Assembly: GCA_963975425.1 (NCBI GenBank)
Contig: CAXBGS010000018.1
Coordinates: 62,001 to 126,000 of the forward strand
DNA from: CAXBGS01 sp963975425
GTDB taxonomy: Bacteria; Planctomycetota; Planctomycetia; Pirellulales; Pirellulaceae
Reading direction: 5' to 3'
DNA: 64,000 bases
Position 1 is the stretch's first letter; every line of letters starts with the position of its first letter. Under the pieces are notes generated by a model. It ran no database searches. It was not told where the DNA came from and saw only the letters and a program-made list of their open reading frames with translations. Of this stretch, positions 1 to 8,724 are shown in pieces. The position numbers and the translations under genes were made by a program.

Positions 1-823
1 ACTCCGCCACGAAATTATCGTGACGTCTGAATGCTTGCGACGAAAAAGTTGCTGCCAAATTTTGCGCTGAGTCTTTCTCCATCGCCACCTGGCCTCTCTC
101 TCTGTCGCGACCGGATCGCTCGTTCACCGAGCATTCACGTGTCGAAAACGTGATTCAAACGCCCGCCAAGCTTATCGCCAACGGGGCGTAGCCGACGATA
201 TCAATTGGCGTGAAACACGCAGATTTCATTTTTTCTCAAGCTGACATCGAATCCACCTTGACCGGGAGAAAACTGAACCCCTATCCTCCGCCCATCGTTG
301 ATCACTGGCACCGACCGCAACGGAACGGGCGTCAAACGATCGACGATAACTTCATCAATCGAACAACACGATCCTGCATAGAGCGACCGAAAGGAAGCTG
401 CGGACAACTCGTCGTATTGCGATCACATGGATGTGATTTCGAGGGCGTTTCGTTGATCGGATGAAGCTAGTTCGGCGGGTCATGGCAAGGATGCCTACGA
501 CTTGTTCGAACGACAATCCACCGGCTCCCGGAATTCGAGCGCGTCGTCCTCCGCCCCCCTAGGACACCGTACTCTCCGGGAGCTTTTTTTATGCGCGCAC
601 CGTTTTTTCGCCAGGTCCTGTAATTCGCCTCGGCCTGACGTGTGCTAACACCACCGGTGCGTCCAACGTTGTTTCCGCGTCCGCATTGATTGCGTGTCCG
701 CTTGTTTGCAAACACGGTTGGTTGCAAGCCTGGATCGCGGCGGCTGCGAGAACGGAATGCTGTTGTCTGCTGAGCCCGGTGAATAAGCCCAGTGAATAAG
801 CCCACCGAACACGGTCGACAACG
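1..823. other. Stretch without a convincing gene
   Basis: I find no reading frame here with a recognisable domain. A 68-codon frame at 201-407 on the minus strand looks slightly more protein-like than its mirror on the plus strand, but neither has a clear ribosome-binding site. The only structured element is the inverted repeat with a T-tract at 524-590. The stretch lies downstream of the response regulator gene that ends at 824, so part of it may be that operon's 3' untranslated region. Confidence 0.5.
524..590 (+). terminator. Possible intrinsic terminator with a long loop
   Basis: GCTCCCGG at 524-531 is perfectly complementary to CCGGGAGC at 576-583, followed at once by seven T residues (584-590) on the plus strand. 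The 44-nt loop is long for a classical terminator, so this could instead be the 3' end of a structured RNA. No plus-strand gene could be identified upstream. Confidence 0.35.
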
Positions 824-1714
824 CTACTCGCCCTTGTCGGTACCGACTTCGTCCGTCTCGCCCTCACCGCTGGCGATCGGATCAGAGCTGGCCGTTGATG
901 CATTGTCCTGCCAAGGTTCGCCGGGACGTGATTCATCATCCGCCTGCACAACGACTTCAGCGTGACCGCTATCATCTTGCCCATTTTCCGGCCGTGGGTG
1001 GGGGATGAATCGGTATCCGGCATCACGAACCGTCAACAAATGAACGGGCGCGGCACTATCTGGTTCGATAATTTTCCGCAGCCTGGCGATGAATTGATCC
1101 ACGGCGCGGGTTTGCAGATTGCCCGAGACCTCCCAGACTTCGCTCAGTAATTCGGCCCGACTGATGACACGTTCGGCGTTGACGACAAAATACTTCAGCA
1201 ACCGAAGTTCTTTGGGCGTCATCCGCACGAGTGTGCCATCGACATAGACCTCGTGAGTCTCGAAATTGACGCGGATATTGCCGAACTCGGCTTCCAGCAC
1301 CGCCTCGCGGTTTCGCCGCGGTGCAGCCGCGACATTTTCGCGGCCGACCGATTGAAGCAAATTCTTGACACGACTTAGCAATTCGTCCAACTCGAACGGC
1401 TTGCTCATGTATTGGTTCGCGCCTGCATCGAAGCCCCGCGTCCGATCTTCCGCCAACGTCCGCGCTGACAACATCAGCACTGGCATCGTCATCCCGGCAT
1501 CACGAATCGTTTCACAAACGCTATAGCCGCTCATGCCGGGCAACATCAAATCCAGAATCAACAGATCGATTGACTCGGCCGATGAATCCAGCAGACGCAA
1601 GGCAGTCGGGCCGTCCTCGACCAACGTGACACGGTAGTTTTCGGCTTCGAGATTAAACTTGATGCCGACGCCGAGGTGTTGCTCGTCTTCGACCACCAAA
1701 ATATGCGGACGCAT
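824..1714 (-). CDS. OmpR/PhoB-family response regulator
   Basis: DNA-binding response regulator, the cytoplasmic output half of the system with the kinase at 1729-2760. The receiver domain covers about residues 1-120: acidic pocket E9/D10/E11, phospho-acceptor D55 in LLILDLMLPGMSG, S83 in MLSAR and K105 in MSKPFE. A winged-helix effector follows at about 145-240 (MTPKELRLLKY and TVRDAGYRFI are typical). The last ~55 residues are acidic, Ser/Asp-rich and probably disordered, which is longer than usual for the family (about 230 residues). The ATG lies 14 bp after the kinase stop, so the two genes are surely co-transcribed. The promoter and targets cannot be read from the sequence. Confidence 0.9.
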   Translation of the reverse strand: MRPHILVVEDEQHLGVGIKFNLEAENYRVTLVEDGPTALRLLDSSAESIDLLILDLMLPGMSGYSVCETIRDAGMTMPVLMLSARTLAEDRTRGFDAGANQYMSKPFELDELLSRVKNLLQSVGRENVAAAPRRNREAVLEAEFGNIRVNFETHEVYVDGTLVRMTPKELRLLKYFVVNAERVISRAELLSEVWEVSGNLQTRAVDQFIARLRKIIEPDSAAPVHLLTVRDAGYRFIPHPRPENGQDDSGHAEVVVQADDESRPGEPWQDNASTASSDPIASGEGETDEVGTDKGE

Positions 1715-1728
1715 GTAAGGAATCGGTG

Positions 1729-2760
1729 TTATGTGTGAGGTGACAGTTGATCAGGTTCGGTTGCCGATGCGGCCGCCGAGGAGGAAACGACGCCACGCAG
1801 GGTGACTTCGAATTCGGTGCCGGTTTGCGCCGGCGTCGTGGCGGCAGGGCTGCCGGTTGATCCGTTTGACGCATCGCCATGTTCTTTGGATTCGCGTCGA
1901 TCACGAAGTCGGATCGAACCGCCCAATGATTTCGCAACATTGCGGACCAAGTAAAGCCCCAGTCCCGTACCCGGCGTGCTTCGTTCCAATTCGTTGCCAA
2001 GCCGCACGAATCGCCCAAACACCTTTCGCCGCTGATGCGGGGGAATGCCAGGTCCGTTGTCGGCGACCGTCACGGTGACCTGCTCATTGGGCATTGTCTT
2101 GACCACGACTTCGACGCTTGGCGGCGACCCACCATATTTGATCGCATTGTCGATCAGATTTCGAAACAGGATTTCGATTTGCACCAACTTGCTGACAACC
2201 GTCACTTCCGGCGATGAAATGTGCACGGATTCGGGAGGGACTTTATAGCGGAGGCAGGTCGACTGCGCACATTGACGCAACAATTCGTCCAGCCGAATCT
2301 TCTCTTCATCGGCCGGTTTGGCGTTGCGATCAATGCGAGCGGCATCCAACAGATGATTGATCAGAGAATCGAGTCGCTCAACATCGTCCAACATGATGCG
2401 TCGAAAATCGCGCTGCTGTTCTTCGCCGATCTCGCGCTGGGTCATCGTTTGCAAGTAAAGCTTCAGTGACGCGATGGGACTTTTCAGTTCATGGGTTACC
2501 GAGTCGATAAAGTTTGATTGACGTTGATTCAAGCGAAACGCCTTGACGGTTAGCGTCAGGTACGCGATCACCCCCGCCAGGACCACGGACAAAAGTACAC
2601 CTCCGGTCGCCAGGATCACCCAGAACACGGGGGCCGAACTGCGGTTCGACATGGCTCCGACGACTCCGCCAGAAATCCATACGGCCGCCAGAATCACGAT
2701 CAAAACGATCAAGACGACACCCAGAGTTACGGGTGCACGTAGCGAGCGGCGTTCAAGCAT
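1729..2760 (-). CDS. Membrane sensor histidine kinase
   Basis: Sensor kinase of about 343 residues. Two membrane helices (about 11-31 and 44-70) enclose only a dozen residues, so there is no real periplasmic sensor domain; sensing must be in the membrane or depend on a partner. HisKA follows with H90 in SVTHELKSPIASL. The HATPase_c domain has the N-box (LIDNAIKYGG), G1 (VADNGPGIPP), F-box (VFGRFVRL) and G2 (GTGLGLYLV). The C-terminal ~50 residues are low-complexity. First gene of a two-gene minus-strand operon with the response regulator. The 290 bp upstream are shared with a divergent gene at 3050 and should hold the promoters. Confidence 0.9.
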   Translation of the reverse strand: MLERRSLRAPVTLGVVLIVLIVILAAVWISGGVVGAMSNRSSAPVFWVILATGGVLLSVVLAGVIAYLTLTVKAFRLNQRQSNFIDSVTHELKSPIASLKLYLQTMTQREIGEEQQRDFRRIMLDDVERLDSLINHLLDAARIDRNAKPADEEKIRLDELLRQCAQSTCLRYKVPPESVHISSPEVTVVSKLVQIEILFRNLIDNAIKYGGSPPSVEVVVKTMPNEQVTVTVADNGPGIPPHQRRKVFGRFVRLGNELERSTPGTGLGLYLVRNVAKSLGGSIRLRDRRESKEHGDASNGSTGSPAATTPAQTGTEFEVTLRGVVSSSAAASATEPDQLSPHT

Positions 2761-3049
2761 TGGCTTTGAATGAAGTTTCCGAGTCGTGGCGGACGAGAAT
2801 ATGCAAGTTGGATCTATTCTACCGGCAAATCGAGTAAGCTTATGAAACCACGAAAATCATTCGCAGTGGAACCGGGTTCGGCAGCAAGCCAGCCCCCTTA
2901 CGTACTCAACTTTTTTTGCGGAACGCCGATATTTCGTCGAAAGTCCCAGTGACGTGAATCCGCTCACCGACAATAATGCTCCGATGGCGGATGGAACCCC
3001 CTTAGCGGATCACAACTTATCTATGGCGGATCATTAAGGAGAAAGTCCG

Positions 3050-3496
3050 ATGAGTGCGGACACCCGTACAGTACGCTTTTCAGAACATACGATTCGGCAA
3101 GTCCAAGCGGATTGCGCCCGTGCAATGCGGCGCGCACGCTTCGATCCCGACCAGGGAGAGATCGTCCACATGCGATGTGTCGATGACCGCCACGAATCCG
3201 ATGAGTGCTTCGGCAGCCAGCTGTGGTACTTCGAAGGTCTCGGCATCGATGACGAAGCACATCGTCATCGTGTGTTTGGAGTTGTCGAGTACTCCGTTCA
3301 ATATGGTTTGCTGGAACTGATCGAAGACGGCGTGTTTGATTCGGAGAATCAACGCGAACGTTTCCGTTTGCTTTATGAACGCGAAATGCATCCACCGTCA
3401 TGGCGACATCCCGCACATCGGATGCTTGCAATGGGTTTGATCGCAGTCTCGTCGATTTGGCTCGGCTATTTGGTGTTGCGTGCCATCGTCGCCTAA
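3050..3496 (+). CDS. Small hypothetical membrane-anchored protein
   Basis: 148 residues. The soluble N-terminal ~115 residues are rich in Arg, Asp and Glu with no motif I recognise. One membrane helix at the C-terminus (about 123-145, LAMGLIAVSSIWLGYLVLR) suggests a tail-anchored cytoplasmic protein. The start has a good ribosome-binding site (AAGGAGAAAG) just upstream. It precedes the ABC transporter genes by about 105 bp on the same strand and may be in their operon. Function unknown. Confidence 0.75.
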   Translation: MSADTRTVRFSEHTIRQVQADCARAMRRARFDPDQGEIVHMRCVDDRHESDECFGSQLWYFEGLGIDDEAHRHRVFGVVEYSVQYGLLELIEDGVFDSENQRERFRLLYEREMHPPSWRHPAHRMLAMGLIAVSSIWLGYLVLRAIVA

Positions 3497-3601
3497 ACCG
3501 TCATTGCCAACATCATCGTTGCCAGAATGTTGGCGGCTCGCGTTGTTTTCGGTGCGTCGGCTGGGGTACCGATCAACCGTGACGCCACTGGTTGTCGCGT
3601 A

Positions 3602-4597
3602 ATGGAATCGGATTCGACCATTGTCGACATGCGCGATTTGCGCAAGGTCTATTCGGGCTGGTCGCTCGGCCGGCGGCGGCGCATCGAAGCGGTTCGAGGC
3701 GTCTCGCTGCAAGCACACGCGGGTGAAGTCTTCGGGCTGCTCGGTCCCAACGGTGCCGGCAAGACCACACTGATCAAAATGTTGTTGGGCGTCGTCAAAC
3801 CCAGCGGCGGCAAAGCTTACTTGTTCGGCCGTGACGTTGGCAGTTATGCAGCGCGTGCGCGAGTGGGGTATTTGCCCGAATCGCTTCGCGTGGATCGCCA
3901 TCACACTGCCAGATCCGCACTTCGGTTTTACGGTCAAATGAGCCGGATGAGCAGCGGCGAAATCAACCGCCGCAGCGATGAATTGTTGGAACTCGTCGGC
4001 TTGCAAGGCCGTGATCGCGAATCGGTTCGACGATTCAGCAAGGGGATGTATCAACGTCTTGGGCTCGCACAAGCTTTGATGCACGACCCGGACTTGTTGG
4101 TTTTGGACGAACCGACCGATGGTCTCGATCCCGTTGGCCGTAACGAAGTTCGTCAGGTCATACAACGTCTGCGTGCCGCCGGAAAAGCGATTTTCTTGAA
4201 CAGCCATATTCTGCAAGAAGTCGAATTGGTGTGCACGCGGGTCGCAATTTTGTCCAAGGGAAAGATTCGCGCCGTCGGACGACTTGATGAACTTGCCGGC
4301 AGCGATGAAGCGGACCAAGTCACCATCGAGACGACATTCGACACCGACCTGGAATCCTTTCATGCCGCGTGCACGAATTTTGCCAATGAGACAGAGCTGA
4401 CAAACTTTAGTTTTGAAATGAACCCTGGTCACCCCAGCCAAACGATCACCGCAAGTGTCAATGACCAACAGCAGATTGACGCGTTGGTGGACTGGATACG
4501 CGGGCGCGGCGTTTCGATCGGTCGATTACAAATTCATCACCCGACGCTCGAAGAAACATTCATGAAATTGGTCGGCGAGCCGGAGCAACCTGACTGA
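3602..4597 (+). CDS. ABC transporter ATP-binding protein
   Basis: Nucleotide-binding subunit of an ABC-2 type exporter. Counting from the ATG at 3602: Walker A GPNGAGKT at about 48-55, signature FSKGMYQRLGLAQAL (SKGM in place of LSGGQ, common in this subfamily), Walker B LLVLDEPTDGLDP, and the switch His in FLNSHILQE. About 110 residues follow the ATPase core. An in-frame ATG at 3527 would add 25 residues without a recognisable role, so 3602 is preferred, although neither has a good ribosome-binding site. The stop overlaps the start of the permease gene by one base (TGATG), indicating translational coupling. Confidence 0.88.
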   Translation: MESDSTIVDMRDLRKVYSGWSLGRRRRIEAVRGVSLQAHAGEVFGLLGPNGAGKTTLIKMLLGVVKPSGGKAYLFGRDVGSYAARARVGYLPESLRVDRHHTARSALRFYGQMSRMSSGEINRRSDELLELVGLQGRDRESVRRFSKGMYQRLGLAQALMHDPDLLVLDEPTDGLDPVGRNEVRQVIQRLRAAGKAIFLNSHILQEVELVCTRVAILSKGKIRAVGRLDELAGSDEADQVTIETTFDTDLESFHAACTNFANETELTNFSFEMNPGHPSQTITASVNDQQQIDALVDWIRGRGVSIGRLQIHHPTLEETFMKLVGEPEQPD

Positions 4598-7062
4598 TGA
4601 GTCCGCTTAGATTGATGGAGCCTTATACGGCAATCATCCGAGACTCTTTCCACTCTGCGCTCTCGTCGCGGATTCTGTGGGTAGCGTTCGCGGCGATCTG
4701 GTTGTTGTTGGCAGGACTGGCGCCGATCGGCTATCGCGAAGATTTCACGACGACTTTTCTAGGCCGAGACTTCGAAAACGGCACACGGCTGAAAGCCATG
4801 CTGGCGGAGGGATTGGTAGGTCCGGATGACAAAAAAGCGGCACTAGGCCGCATCGCGCACGCGATGCCGAATGATCTTCAGCGGCAACTGCGCCGCGTCG
4901 CCCAAGGCGATGAAGTTCGCATTCGTTACAGCGTCCTCTCGGATGCGCTGAACGAATTGCTGGATGACGAAAGCTGGTATGACGCCGACGCTTGGTCGGA
5001 CCGTTTGCGCCTGCGAGAACTGCGTGAACTGGACCAGTTGTCTGGCGATGAGATGACCGAATCGCTACGCCGCCGCCGCGCCCGACTGCGGATCGAAGCG
5101 GCGCTGCCGGGAGTATTTCAAACAAGGTCCTCACGCAGCATCGTGCTGACGTACGCGGGCATGGATTTCCCCGCGAATTTTCAAGTCGATAAATCTCAGT
5201 TCGTCACGCTAATCAACCAATGGGTCGTTCCGACGATCGTCAATTGGTTGCTCGGTTTCATCCTGGTGTTTTTGGGCATCCTGGTGACCGCGTCAATCGT
5301 CCCGGACATGCTGCAACCCGGATCCTTGCACCTGCTGCTAAGCAAACCGGTCTCGCGCACGATGCTGTTGTTAAGCAAATTTGTCGGCGGGTGCTCGTTT
5401 GTCTTCCTGTGCGTGGTGCAGCTAATCATCGGCTTGTATTTGATCGCGGGCTTGCGACTGGACCTGTGGAATATCCGAATCATGTGGTGCATCCCCGTGT
5501 CGGTGTTCCTATTCGCGGTGTTCTATAGCGTGTCGACACTGGCGGGCCTGAAGTGGCGTTCACCGATTCTGGCGATCGGCATCACCTGTATGTTCGGTGC
5601 GTTTTGCTTGATCGTTGGCGTGATCGGAGGGTTCTTTGACGCGCTGGTTTCTGGCCCTGATCGGATCCGCAGCCTGGTGACCGTCGACGACACGATCGTT
5701 GCTGCGACTCGCGGCGGAGGCTTGATTCGGTTCGATACCGGACAGAACCGATGGATCGAGATCATCGAATCCGACCCCATGAAGGGCGATCGTATACTCG
5801 CGCCGATTGCGCTGGACGATCGACGCGTCGCCACGGCGAACGTGCGTGGTGGTCGATTCAACCCCTACGGATCAGGATCGCTTGACCTGTTAGTCCTGAG
5901 CAAATCGAGCGGATGGGAACCCGAACCGAGTGTGCGGTTGCCGACTGGGACGACGCAATTGGTTTCGCCAGATTCCGACGCCGTGTACGCGATCACCACC
6001 GGCGCGCTCATGAAAACCAATCGCCAGCAAATCATTGACAAAGTCATGGTGCCAGAGGACGAGACGTCCGACATGACACAGGCGTCGACAGACCATGGTC
6101 GCGAAACAGACGGCAATCAAGCGACAGACAGTGACGTCGCCGCGGCGAAACCCAAGTATTCGAAACTCACCGGATGGCTCTCGCGGTTGACCGGAATGCA
6201 AGGCGGTTCGGCGGAAGGTTTCCAAAACGTTCTGCCGTCAAGCGTTGTGCTAACGCCGCCACGCAGCTTGTCGCTCAGCGCCGATGGCTCGGCGATGGTC
6301 GCGCTGACCCAGGGACGTTTGATTCGGATTCAATCCAATCCAATTGAACCACAACCCGGCGAGAGCGACCAGCAGTGGACCGTTACGGCGAATCGGTCAC
6401 TGGCGGGCGAGACACCGCGCGGGTCAGAACTATCAGTCAGCGGGAACATTGCGATGGTCACGCGACCGTCCGAACAAACGATCGAATTTTTTGACGCAAT
6501 CACGCTGGAACCGATCGGGACGACCACGCTGGATTCGTCTCTGGCTGTCGATTCATCCATTGCAATCGACGATAACGAACAGTTTGCTGTTGTGACCAGC
6601 GACGGCCGGTGCCGGATGGTCCGAACAAGTTCCCAACCAGAGCCGAGTTCAATTTTCGTCGCTTCGATCAGCGATCCTTTGCCGGTACACGACGTCGACA
6701 CGCTGATCTATGATTCCCGTTCGGGTCAGTTGGTCGTGGTGCATCATGTCGACCAGATTGACTGGTTTGACCTGCAAACATCGACCGTGGTCAAACGCCT
6801 GCGACCGTCACTTGATCGCTGGCGATTGGTCGACAAATACGTGATCACGCCGCTGAGAACGGTTACGCCACAGACGGGCGAATTAGGACAAACGATCGCA
6901 TCGATGATCAGCGGCGAGTCGTCGTTCACGGTCAACAACGGCGCCGGCGCAGAGACGGAAACCGTCCGCTACAAGATCGCCAGACCCGTGATCAGTTGTG
7001 CCGGATTCATACTGGTGATGCTGACGATCAGTTGCGTCTATTTTGCCCGCCGCGACTTTTGA
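4597..7062 (+). CDS. ABC-2 type permease with large soluble insertion
   Basis: Membrane subunit for the ATPase at 3602. 821 residues, about three times a usual ABC-2 permease. TM1 is at about 22-42. After a ~160-residue soluble part come five or so helices at about 205-350 (LLGFILVFLGILVTASIV onwards). Then a ~440-residue domain (about 355-790) with repeating strand-turn patterns (VDDTIVAATRGGGLIRFDT, IALDDRRVATANVRGG), resembling WD/PQQ-type beta-propeller blades. A last helix (about 797-815) closes the protein. The two helix-flanked soluble parts should face the same compartment, but the side cannot be fixed by eye. Substrate unknown. The stop is followed at once by 16-bp repeats. Confidence 0.8.
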   Translation: MSPLRLMEPYTAIIRDSFHSALSSRILWVAFAAIWLLLAGLAPIGYREDFTTTFLGRDFENGTRLKAMLAEGLVGPDDKKAALGRIAHAMPNDLQRQLRRVAQGDEVRIRYSVLSDALNELLDDESWYDADAWSDRLRLRELRELDQLSGDEMTESLRRRRARLRIEAALPGVFQTRSSRSIVLTYAGMDFPANFQVDKSQFVTLINQWVVPTIVNWLLGFILVFLGILVTASIVPDMLQPGSLHLLLSKPVSRTMLLLSKFVGGCSFVFLCVVQLIIGLYLIAGLRLDLWNIRIMWCIPVSVFLFAVFYSVSTLAGLKWRSPILAIGITCMFGAFCLIVGVIGGFFDALVSGPDRIRSLVTVDDTIVAATRGGGLIRFDTGQNRWIEIIESDPMKGDRILAPIALDDRRVATANVRGGRFNPYGSGSLDLLVLSKSSGWEPEPSVRLPTGTTQLVSPDSDAVYAITTGALMKTNRQQIIDKVMVPEDETSDMTQASTDHGRETDGNQATDSDVAAAKPKYSKLTGWLSRLTGMQGGSAEGFQNVLPSSVVLTPPRSLSLSADGSAMVALTQGRLIRIQSNPIEPQPGESDQQWTVTANRSLAGETPRGSELSVSGNIAMVTRPSEQTIEFFDAITLEPIGTTTLDSSLAVDSSIAIDDNEQFAVVTSDGRCRMVRTSSQPEPSSIFVASISDPLPVHDVDTLIYDSRSGQLVVVHHVDQIDWFDLQTSTVVKRLRPSLDRWRLVDKYVITPLRTVTPQTGELGQTIASMISGESSFTVNNGAGAETETVRYKIARPVISCAGFILVMLTISCVYFARRDF

Positions 7063-7120
7063 TCGCGGCCGGTTTGATGCGCGGCCCGTTTGATTCGCGG
7101 CCGGTTTGATTCGCGGCCTG
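7063..7120 (+). repeat. 16-bp tandem repeat, 3.6 copies
   Basis: Unit TCGCGGCCGGTTTGAT at 7063, 7079 (two mismatches), 7095, with a partial copy at 7111. It starts at the base after the permease stop codon and lies between convergent genes. Confidence 0.85.
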
Positions 7121-7156
7121 TCGCGGGTCAGCCAAGCATCACTTGTCCCAGCGGAT

Positions 7157-8518
7157 TTATTCGCCAAGTGCGTACAGGGAATGACGGGTCCGCAGCAGGA
7201 AACCACCCTCGACCGGGACCAAGCTAGAAACCGTATACGGTTCCTCATCGGACAGCTTGTTCGTCGCGACCACGCCCGGCTCACTGGCATCCAGCGGTCC
7301 GATCACGTACGTGACGGCTTGTTCGTTGGTGACGTACAGGTGATTGCCGGCGACCATGGGCGAACTGCTAAAACTGATACGAGATTTCGGCAACTGCGTT
7401 TCCCAAATTGTTTTACCGGTTTCTAGATCGACACAGGTAATCACGCCTCTGGCGGTCTTGCCGTCGCCAACGATATACACGCGGCCTTCGTGCTCGGCCG
7501 GCGTCGGTACATCGCTGCCTAGCCCTTCACGAAACCAAGCGATCGCATCTTTCCCTTTACCTGCGATCAGTTGGTCCATGTGAACAGCCGTGGTGGTATC
7601 ACCGCGAGCGTAGGGACAAACGATGATGTTACCCTTAGCAACGGGCGACGCGATCGAACGAAAATATTGATGCTGGGTCGGATTGAATCCGCCGAGTCGT
7701 CCGAGTTCACGACCGTCGCTTGCGTCATGAATTGTCAAATGATCAGCCCCCATGACGGCAATCGCGTCACGACCATCGACGGTAACGTTCAGCGGCGTTT
7801 GATAACTTTGCGCTGCTTCTTCGGGCGCATCCAAATTCCGATCGACTTTCCACAGTCGCTCGCCAGATTTCTTGTCATAGGCAACAAGGTAGCTTGGGCC
7901 CGTTTGCATGACGGCAACGATAACAGCATTTTCGGTCAACAAAGGCGATGTTCCCAAGTCCCACCACAAAGTGTCTTCGCCATATTCCTCTTGCAGATTG
8001 GTGTGCCAAACGACGTTGCCCTCGGTGTCGACACATGCCAAGTCACCACTGCGAAAATACGCAAAGACGTGTTTGCCATCGGTGACGGGCGACGGGTTGC
8101 TGCCGCTGCCTTTCTTGTGCTTGTTGCTGCGATCGCTGCCTAGTTTGACGGTCCAAGCAACCTCACCGTCGGGGACGCGAATCGCCATCAACGTGTTATC
8201 GCCAAAAACTTGTTGATCGGTATCGCTTCCGATGCCGGCGGTTAAGAACGCGAGCGATCCACTAACGACTGGCGTGCTGCCACCGCGACCAGGAAGCGTA
8301 ATCTTCCAACGTACCCCCGAGGTGGATTGACCGTCGTCGGACTCGTTCCACTGCTTGGGAAATGCATCGTCGCCGGCGAATCCGTTTTGACGTTCGCCAC
8401 GCCACTGCGGCCACTGCGGCTGGACGTCTTCGCCGAAAAGGGACGGCACCATGACTAGACCGACGACAAAGACGAGCGAAAATGTGGCAGATTGAGCGAG
8501 CGAAAACGCAGATCGCAT
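7157..8518 (-). CDS. PQQ/BamB-like beta-propeller secreted protein
   Basis: Exported protein with repeated propeller blades. The ATG at 8518 gives a good signal peptide (MRSAFSLAQSATFSLVFVVG, cleavage near LFGED); frames opening further upstream use TTG and add nothing exported-looking. The mature part has PQQ-like repeats such as WPQWRGE near the start, GEVAWTVKLG, GERLWKVDRN, DGRELGRLGG and GKTIWETQLP, the W-containing blades seen in BamB and quinoprotein dehydrogenases. No dehydrogenase catalytic residues could be recognised, so a binding or scaffold role is likelier. Planctomycetes have many copies of this family. It is convergent with the ABC permease and divergent from the TPR-like gene at 8725. 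Confidence 0.82.
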   Translation of the reverse strand: MRSAFSLAQSATFSLVFVVGLVMVPSLFGEDVQPQWPQWRGERQNGFAGDDAFPKQWNESDDGQSTSGVRWKITLPGRGGSTPVVSGSLAFLTAGIGSDTDQQVFGDNTLMAIRVPDGEVAWTVKLGSDRSNKHKKGSGSNPSPVTDGKHVFAYFRSGDLACVDTEGNVVWHTNLQEEYGEDTLWWDLGTSPLLTENAVIVAVMQTGPSYLVAYDKKSGERLWKVDRNLDAPEEAAQSYQTPLNVTVDGRDAIAVMGADHLTIHDASDGRELGRLGGFNPTQHQYFRSIASPVAKGNIIVCPYARGDTTTAVHMDQLIAGKGKDAIAWFREGLGSDVPTPAEHEGRVYIVGDGKTARGVITCVDLETGKTIWETQLPKSRISFSSSPMVAGNHLYVTNEQAVTYVIGPLDASEPGVVATNKLSDEEPYTVSSLVPVEGGFLLRTRHSLYALGE

Positions 8519-8724
8519 GGGAAGGATACTCCGGCACGGAAGGATGAATTGGGCGGGGACTGGAGGTCGTATATGGTAGAATTTTAGCAGAAGACCGACA
8601 AATTTGCGGCGGTCGGTTTGATGCAATCGCTTTCTGCATTCGCTGCTTTGCGATAGACAATTCGTCGTGAATGGACATGATAAGTTCTACCACGGCCGCC
8701 GCGGACCGCTAAGTTGACAACGCC

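Noticed and set aside
375..400. SRP-RNA-like segment (ACCGAAAGGAAGCTGC)
   Set aside because: The GGAAGC side resembles SRP domain IV, but the matching 5' side (TCAGG) is absent and the flanks do not pair.
500..530. tRNA-like TTCGAAC loop
   Set aside because: The flanking five-base stems do not pair and no cloverleaf can be built.
3527..3601. Longer N-terminus of the ABC ATPase
   Set aside because: The extra 25 residues have no domain or signal; the ATG at 3602 directly precedes the conserved domain.
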